64,000 bases of DNA. Source: Galeopsis tetrahit. Lineage: Eukaryota > Streptophyta > Magnoliopsida > Lamiales > Lamiaceae. The DNA is taken from assembly GCA_963675135.1 (NCBI GenBank), contig OY776122.1, positions 87,988,472 to 88,052,471 of the forward strand. Reading direction: 5' to 3'. A program made the translations under genes and the position numbers. The notes beneath the pieces are model-generated. The model was not told the DNA's origin. It saw only the letters and a program-made list of their open reading frames with translations, and searched no databases. This document shows positions 56,837-64,000 of this stretch, one piece after another; positions within the stretch are counted from its first letter, which is position 1, and the number at the start of each line of letters is the position of its first letter.

Positions 56837-57316
56837 AATGGCTAAGTTTTCCTGACTTTTATATGCTGAAATGGATGAAAACTTAAGTTGGTTGCTAACT
56901 TGTTGATTGAGTCAACTGTGCTGAAGATGCTCAAGTTGCTGATATGTGTTTGCTCTGATATCTGAATGCTTAATGATCTGATAGTATATCTTTTTGTTAC
57001 TTTTGTAGTCAACTTATGCTTCTGTGTAATGTTTCTCATGCTCTGATATGTTATGTTCAAACTATCAACATGCTGTAATGATCTTCACTTTAAATGATAG
57101 TCGAACACATTGTGAATCAAGAAACATAGTTACAAAAATCTCTCTATGCCTATCTTTGAAACCTATTTGCAACATGAATGGTGAATACACTAACACATTC
57201 TTTTTCAGGAAAATTGACCTCAGTCAACCTTACTGAAGAAACATGTATTTAGTATAGACAAGTCACCTTTTGCATAAAAAATGTATAGGTTTTGGCATCA
57301 TCAAAAATGGGGAAAT
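56837..57316 (+). other. 3' untranslated region and purine tract of element A
   Basis: About 480 bases between the third ORF and 3' LTR, rich in TGCTGATATG and CTCTGATA words. The purine tract AAAAATGGGGAAA (57303-57315) abuts the LTR at 57317 and would prime plus-strand synthesis. Confidence 0.75.
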
Positions 57317-59128
57317 TGTTGGGAATAAAATGATGAATGTTTTGATTAAATACCAAAACCCCCTGAGACATGCCTAGTCATAATTGATAGTGTTCTAAAG
57401 ATGTTGGAACACATAGCATAAGGCTAGATGAGAAGCTGAAATGTTAGGCAGCTCTTAGTTGTATAGATGCACATTGTGAGGGGGAACCTATGCTTAGAAG
57501 TTTATCAAGAACAAGTCCCCTCAAGGCTCAAATTCTGGAACAATCACTAAGCCTATGAAAGGCCAAGCATACTCTATTGAAAGACCAAACACTCTGATCA
57601 GGAGAGTTTTCCAGAGAAGTTGTCTCTGCAAGAACAAAGGTTCTAAAGCTCAAAAGGCCAAGTATATTCAAATACTCTGATCAGGAGAGTTGTCCATAGA
57701 AATTGTCTCTGTGCAAGAACAAAGGTTCTGAAGCTCAAAGGCCAAGTATGCTGATCAGGAGAGTTGTCCAGAAGAGTTGTCTCAGCATAATTGAATCAAG
57801 ACAAGTGCTCTAAAGCTTGAAAGCCAACTATGCTGAAGAGATAAAGACAACTATACCCTAAAGCCCTCAAAGAATAATGCTAAGATCAATTCCAAATAAA
57901 GCAAAGGATAAGAGCCAAGTCATCTGAAGAAGAGCTAGCCAACCTTGCTGATAAGCAAGACTGCTGATAGTGATAAGGAGAGTTGTCCAGTTGATGAGGA
58001 ATGTTGTCCTATCAATGGAACAACCTTCAGAAGCCATGTCCATATCCTAGCAAGAGAATCTGAAAGTCAGATATTGGGAAGAGTGCTGCAGAATGAAGAC
58101 AAAGTCTTACAAGCCGTTTATTACCCAATTGAGGACATGTCGCTATCAAGATTCTGTCTTCCAGTTTGAAGAACTCAAGGAAGACATTTATAGCAATTTG
58201 GGACTGCCTCTCCAACGGGCAAATCCTCAAATTTGTCTATAAATACAGAAGTGTGAAGACCATTTGAAGCACCAACTACTAGACCAACTAACAAGCAAAC
58301 TATCCTACAAGTTAAAGTGCTTTCAAGAGACTATCTTAGTCTTCATACACTTCTTCTAAGCTGAACTAAATTGTATATTCATACACAAGCTTAGAGAGAT
58401 ATCCTATCCTTATACACTGATCTTCATTGTAAAGGATATCTCATTAGTTGGAACCTTACTTCAACCCTTACCCCTTTCAAGTGAGAAAGTGAGAAGGTTG
58501 TTGTAGTAGTAGAAGTGGTAGGAGCTGACTGTTGAGAGAAGAACAGTTCAGTTCTGAGTTGAGAAGAGGGTACTAGGACTCTAGACATCCTAGGGATCAA
58601 TTCACCAAGGAGTGGTGTTCTTGATCAAGTGCACCTTGGCACTATAAAACAAGTTAATTCCAAGAGTGAAGGAATTATCCTGTTAAATCAGGGAAAGTGG
58701 ATGTAGGAGCTTGAGTCTCTGAACCACTATAAACTCTTGTGTTGATTTGCTTTACAAGTACTTTCATACTTTCAACACTGCACACAAAACTGACCTTTCA
58801 AAGGATACATATTCAAGACTGTGCAAAACCTATTTGGACAAAGTCCCTGAAACTGAACTTATTGAATTGTCTAAGTGATTTCAGAAACTAAAGGAGTCTA
58901 AACTAAAAGGGCCAACCACTATTCCGCACATATAACTCCCCTAGATAGTTATTTAACTAAGTACTCAATAGTACTTAGTAGCTTGATTATCTTAGAAGAG
59001 TTAATCATCTTCAGCAGAGTTGTCCAAGACAACCTTGCTGAGCTCTGGTTTGATCATAAGTTGAAAAGAATTGCATACAAGTGTATTCCCCCCCATACAC
59101 TTGTTATATACTCCTTTCAGGACCAACA
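57317..59128 (+). repeat. 3' LTR of element A
   Basis: 1,812 bp. Differences from the 5' LTR that I noted include G/T (GCGTAG/GCTTAG), C/T, G/T, G/A, A/G and C/A changes and the C-run length; about a dozen substitutions, or roughly 0.7 percent. A careful alignment should replace this count. Confidence 0.95.
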
Positions 59129-59546
59129 ATTTATTTTAATGTAAATTTTATAGTTTTATAAGTGCATGTAATATACTGTAAAGGAGATATATAAGACGTT
59201 GAAACTTTAAAATATTTAAAAAAATGACATATATAATTTCGATGTACGGTTGGATCGCTGATCAATTTGGTCCAACCGGTTGAACCAACAATTGGTACTT
59301 ATTCCAGTTTGATCCCCGATCTGATTAAAAAAACACTTTTTCCAACAATTCTATGTTCTTTTGGGGGTTAATTGCTTATTACCCGTAGAAAATGGTTCAT
59401 AAATCTTATCCAGGTTTAATTTTGAGATTATTCTTATCAATCAATCTTGAAATAAACAACTAAGTATATGTGTATACATGTGATTGAGACTAATAACTAA
59501 AATAGTGCGAGTTGTAAGCTTGTTAGTTAGACTGCTATCAAACTTA
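59129..59546. other. Intergenic stretch right of element A
   Basis: AT-rich DNA with GGTCCAACCGGTTGAACC near 59268-59287, a short near-palindrome of a kind common in old plant repeats. The first five bases are the second copy of A's target duplication. No gene seen. Confidence 0.55.
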
Positions 59547-59761
59547 GGGCTAGTTTGGATTGATGGATGGGATAATGTGGGATAAATTAACTCACCCCTC
59601 CCCTATGATTAATAATCCCACATATGCATGAAAAATAGTACAAAATTGTCGGGCCTTGCATTAATCCCGGGCCATAATCAATCAAACCAAACGTTTGATT
59701 GGTTGAGAATAAAAAATCAATCAAGCCTAATCCAACCTAATCAAGCAAACCAAACTAGGCC
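59547..59761. mobile_element. Tourist-like (PIF/Harbinger) MITE
   Basis: 215 bp with terminal inverted repeats: GGGCTAGTTTGGATTGATG at the left and, on the complement of the right, GGCCTAGTTTGGTTTGCTTG. It is flanked by TTA at 59544-59546 and 59762-59764. The interior has no coding capacity. The short length, TIR and TTA duplication together indicate a Tourist-type element. Confidence 0.88.
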
Positions 59762-59764
59762 TTA

Positions 59765-60301
59765 CAAAAGTTATTTGTAAATTTTAATAAGTACTTGAAG
59801 TGTGTTCAAGTATAAAATAAAATGGCATAGAATATAACTTTGTCAATCTTCCATATGTATAGGCCTACATTAGATCCAATCATAATTCACAACATTCAGT
59901 ACGTTCATGACGTGCCTCATCAGAATTATCAATTGCAATCATCTCCATTGCCATAAGAACTAGGTTCAAGTTTCATCCTACTTTTCTCATCATCATACTT
60001 GTGACACATACAAATGATATCTCATATTTGTCTCAATATATATAAAGGAGTTTAATAGATACACTCATAGGTCTTCAACTTACATTTTTAGTTCACCCTT
60101 TTAATAGGGTAGTTAGTGAGTTAGTTTAGCAGTTAGTTGGTTGGTTAGGCTAATCTCAAGAATATAAACAGAGCTTGAGATCCTACTGTTCCATTGAGTC
60201 TTCTTTGTAATTCAGACTTGATCAATTTCTGCAATACACAAATTTGTGTTCTTTGTTTCTTTCCTTTGTAACTAAGATGATCCATGATTTGATCATCAAC
60301 A
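59765..60301 (+). repeat. Probable 5' LTR end and promoter region of element D
   Basis: The LTR ends at 60301 (ATCATCAACA), directly before the primer site. TATA-like words lie at 60029-60038 (ATATATATAAAG) and about 60162-60170. The LTR start cannot be fixed because the partner LTR is outside the window. A possible start is TGTTAGTTAGAC at 59521, which would put the Tourist MITE inside the LTR, but this is a guess. Confidence 0.5.
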
Positions 60302-60310
60302 TGGTATCAG
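60302..60310 (+). other. Primer binding site of element D
   Basis: TGGTATCAG begins immediately after the LTR end and pairs with the initiator Met-tRNA 3' end; the match is shorter than in A, B and C. Confidence 0.8.
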
Positions 60311-60433
60311 TCTCCAAATAGGTTTCGATTCTTGTTAATTTGAGAAATTTTTTCGTTTCCCTCTTTTCTAGGGCTTCGATTTCTCTTCTTCCACCCGTTT
60401 TTCCGTTTTCTGGCGATTCCTCTCAATTCTTCC

Positions 60434-63400
60434 ATGGCGGAAAACCCTCCCAGCAACAATTCCAATTTTGGCACATCAACGGCGACGGCGAATACCAACG
60501 CCACCTCTCTTGACCCAGCCTTAAATCCTTTTTCTCCGTTGGCGCTGCACCAGAACGCCAATCCTGCTGTGGCGATTGTTCTTGAGCCCCTTGACGAAAC
60601 CAATTATGTCTCGTGGAGCCACGCCATCAAAAGAGGCCTCAGCGTGAAGAACAAAGCCCGCCTCATCGATGGCTCCCTACCTATTCCAGATGAGGATCAA
60701 GAACCGACCATCTACGCCGCCTGGGAACAAGATTCTGTAATGAAGTTTTTAGTAGGCCTGAATGATTCATATACAACTATTAGGAGCCAATTTCTGTTGC
60801 AATCCCCTTTTCCCCCTTTGTCCAAAATTTATGGCCTATTGCTTCAAGAGGAATCCCAAAGAAATCTTACCCTCACCCCTGAACCAACTCATCTTGATTC
60901 CATTGCCATGACTGCAAAGAATCCTAGATTCTATAGAGACAGAAGAAAACCCCTTAAATGTGGACATTGTGATGGATTGGGGCACACCATTGATACATGA
61001 TTTCACATCATTGGCTTTCCCCCTGGTTGGAAAGGACCTAGAGGGCTCCCTAGTAAGGATTCCAACAAAACAGCCAGCACCTCCCGTAGATCCATTCCTG
61101 GGAAAGACCCCTCCAATCCCCTCATCCATCCTGAATACTATAACAGCTTTGTGAGCTCCTCTAAGATGCAGCACCCTGGTGACACCAAGGATCCCACTCA
61201 TTCTGCAGCAGGGGCCTCAACTGTTCTGATTGAAGATCTTCCCCCCACCACTACATCTGGTATGATTTCTACTACTTGCTTGAATTCTACTTCCTTTTCC
61301 ACATGGATCTTGGACACTGGAGCTACAGATCACATGGTGCATGATCTCTCCATGTTTTCTACCCCTCCCAGTGTTGCCAACATTCATATTTCTCTTCCAA
61401 ATAAGGTTATCTCCATAGCCACACACATGGGCAACATCACTATAAATGAGCACCTCACATTGTATAATGTTCTATATGTACCAGACTTTACTTTCAATCT
61501 CTTATCCATTAGCCATATGACTAGATACTCTAATTGTACTGCTAGTTTCTTGTCCTCACATTGTATTTTACAGGACAACTTGAGCAAGAGGGTGATTGGT
61601 ACTGCTGAGCAAGTGAGAGGGTTATATCTCCTACATACTTCTCCCTCAACACACTGTACTTTAGAGTATTCTACTATTTCTGGTACTGCTAATAATGAAC
61701 ATTGTATGTTTGACTTGTGGCATAGGAGATTAGGCCATACCTCAAGAAAATGTATGCTGCACATTCCTGATTTGAATGTAACACCTACTAATAAACATAA
61801 TGATTGTTTGATTTGTCCTTTGGCTAAGCAAAAGAAAAGATCATTTCCTTTAAGCACCTCTACTTCTTCTCATGCTTTTCAATTGATATATTGTGATGTT
61901 TGGGGGCCATTTGCTTTGTGTTCTGTCACTGGTCATAGATACTTTCTTACTATAGTGGATGACTTCAGTAGATGTACATGGATTTACCTTTTAAGAGCCA
62001 AAAGTGATGTTAAACATTCATTAGAAAACTTCTACAATATGGTCCTTACTCAATTTCACACTAAAATACAAACTTTAAGGAGTGATAATGGGACTGAGTT
62101 TATCCTTTCTGACTTCTTTCATAAGTTGGGAATCATTCATCAAACATCTTGTGTTGAAACCCCTCAACAAAATGGTATTGTAGAGAGAAAACATCAACAT
62201 CTTCTTCAAGTTGCTAGGGCTCTCATGTTTCAATCTTCTCTTCCCTTAAAGTATTGGAGTGAGAGCATTAAAACTGCTGCTTTCATTATCAATAGAATCC
62301 CTTCTTTTATCCTCAATCATAAATCCCCTTTTGAAATGCTATATGGATCAAAACCTGACTATTCTTTTCTCAGAACCTTTGGATGCTTATGTTTTGCTAA
62401 CACATTGGTTTCCAATAGACATAAATTTGATCCTAGAGCCACCAAGTGTGTCTTTATTGGCTATCCCTTTGGCACAAAGGGCTACAAACTGTTGGAAATT
62501 GAAACTGGTAAAATCATTGTTTCCAGAAATGTTAAGTTTTTTGAGCACATCTTCCCCTTTACTAACACAAGCACTCTCACTCAACACACTACCCCCTTAC
62601 ATAGTGATGATGATGATGATGACATTGATTCTCATATTCACACAGATTTGCTTCATGAGTTTACTACACATACCACTGATCCCCTCCCTTTTGACAATAA
62701 CAATTTGCCTCTTCATGATACCACTCAAAACCATGAGAATAATGTGCATGATACCATTGACATTGTTAATCACAGACCTGATTCTAACACCAGGCCACAT
62801 AGAACCAAAACTCAACCTGCCTATCTACAGGTCTATGAAACCAATCTTCCAGCTTCTGTTGACCATGCTAAAATCAACATTCCCCTCTCTGATAAACACT
62901 ATCCCATCCAACATTTTCTCTCTACTGATAGGTTGTCTAATTCTTATAAACTATTTACAGCCTCTATATCCCAACAACAAGAGCCCAAAAGCTATAAACA
63001 GGCTTCTCTTGACCAAAATTGGGTCACTGCTATGAAAAATGAAATTGCTGCCCTTGAAAAGAATAATACTTGGACTCTTGTTAATCTGCCTATAGGGAAG
63101 CACTGTATAGGCTGTAGATGGATTTATAAAATTAAGTACAACTCTGATGGTTCTATAGAAAGGTATAAAGCTAGACTAGTTGCTAAAGGCTATACACAAC
63201 AAGAAGGCATTTACTATTTTGATACCTTTTCCCCTGTGGCCAAAATTACCTCTGTTAGAATCTTACTTGCTGTTGCCACATCTAAAAATTGGCATGTTCA
63301 CCAATTAGATGTCAATAATGTTTTTTTACATGGTGATTTGAATGAAGAGATATATATGTTACTCCCTCCTGGTTATTGTTCACAAGTTGAGAAAAGGGTG

Positions 63401-64000
63401 TGCAAGTTAAACAAAAGTCTTTATGGTTTAAAACAAGCTTCCAAACAATGGTTTACTAAATTGACTGCTTGTTTATTATCCTTAGGCTTTACTCAATCAA
63501 AAGCTGATACTTCTCTTTTCACTAGACAAAATGATGTTCATTTCACTGATATTCTCTGTTATGTGGATGATCTTATTATATCAGGTACTAACATCCACAT
63601 CATCAACACCATTAAACTGCATTTACATGAAAAATTCACTATCAAGGATCTTGGTCCTTTGAGATATATATTGGGCATTGAAATTGCTAGAAATAACAAA
63701 GGCATGTCTTTGTGTCAAAGAAAATATGCTCTTGACTTACTCCAAGATTCTGGTTATTTGGGTTGTAAACCACCTTCTACACCTATGGATCCCAAAGTTT
63801 CTTTTGACACTACTTCTCCTCCCCTTGAAAATCCTGCTTATTACAGGAAGGTAGTTGGTAAGCTTCTTTACCTTACTATTACTAGGCCTGACATTTCATA
63901 TGCAGTTCAGACATTAAGCCAGTTCATGCAGCTCCCTACTCAAGCTCATCTGACTGCAATGCATAGAGTTTTGAGGTACATCAAAGGATCACCTGGTACA
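60434..64000 (+). pseudogene. gag-pol: Element D gag-pol polyprotein (one stop codon; runs off right edge)
   Basis: A copia element of another lineage (Ale/Retrofit-like by its LDVNN-x-FLHGDL motif). Start MAENPPSNNSNFG; gag domain (VSWSHAIKRGLSVKNK), then a CCHC knuckle CGHCDGLGHTIDT in which a TGA (60998-61000) stands in place of the last Cys. From there the frame is open to the window end: protease LDTGATDHM (about 61309), GAG-pre-integrase finger (WHRRLGH...CLIC), integrase CDVWGPF, RSDNGTEF and PQQNGIVERK, RT QLDVNNVFLHGDL (about 63304) and YVDD (about 63559), LYLTITRPDISYA and RYIKGSPG. Gag and pol share one frame, unlike the Sirevirus copies. RNase H and 3' LTR are outside. A single nonsense codon suggests a fairly young element. 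Confidence 0.93.

Larger units (their letters stand above)
21323..59128 (+). mobile_element. Element A: outer Sirevirus-like copia retrotransposon, split by B and C
   Basis: Long terminal repeats at 21323-23137 and 57317-59128, both TG...CA, with a Met-tRNA primer site after the first and a purine tract before the second. Flanks are GTTTA (21318-21322) and ATTTA (59129-59133), a 5-bp duplication with one change. The internal part encodes gag, pol and a third ORF, all damaged. Element B (13.1 kb) and the truncated element C (about 11 kb) sit inside. Without them A would be about 13.7 kb, a size usual for Sireviruses. I counted roughly a dozen substitutions between the LTRs by eye. Confidence 0.93.

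Noticed and set aside
62259..63035. 258-codon hydrophobic ORF in element D
   Set aside because: It is an out-of-frame shadow of the integrase/RT linker; the true frame is continuous with protease and YVDD.

Overview
The window is eudicot plant nuclear DNA. It is AT-rich, carries a many-exon gene with plant-type GT-AG introns, and is full of plant transposon families (Ty1/copia retrotransposons, CACTA, hAT, Stowaway, PIF/Harbinger). I could not place it to genus.

Layout. (1) About 1-14,613, minus strand: the first 26 exons of NUP205, a scaffold nucleoporin of the nuclear pore inner ring. They encode about 1,116 residues with no stop or frameshift; the gene continues off the left edge. Its introns hold a Stowaway MITE, a probable LINE tail and a short inverted-repeat element, and one intron uses a GC donor. 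(2) 15,627-16,623: a PIF/Harbinger derivative with a TAA target duplication. (3) 16,943-21,210: a 4.27 kb CACTA element with a TTA duplication. It carries an intact five-exon Transposase_24-type gene, an acidic remnant ORF, a tRNA-derived fragment and a nested hAT-type element with an 8-bp duplication. (4) 21,323-59,128: a stack of three Sirevirus-like copia retrotransposons. The outer element A (plus strand, 1.8 kb LTRs) is split twice. Element B (28,264-41,369, minus strand) sits inside A's reverse transcriptase, has almost identical LTRs and three long open reading frames, and looks recent and possibly autonomous. Element C (about 43,990-55,007, minus strand) sits inside A's third ORF, is damaged, and has lost its 3' LTR in a deletion that also removed part of A. 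(5) 59,547-59,761: a Tourist-like MITE. (6) From about 60,300 to the end: a fourth copia element, D, of a different lineage, with one gag-pol frame broken by one stop codon; it runs off the right edge.

In each Sirevirus the order is LTR, Met-tRNA primer site, gag with one CCHC knuckle and a long C-terminal extension, pol (protease, integrase, reverse transcriptase, RNase H), an internal AAGGGGGAA tract, a third coiled-coil ORF in the envelope position, then LTR. The only host gene I can support is NUP205. I found no CRISPR array, no rRNA and no functional tRNA gene. I do not see a wholly new system. The observations most worth following are the conserved gag/pol stop next to TTGCAGG, the 23-bp palindrome array in A, the third ORF family, and the timing of defects against LTR divergence.
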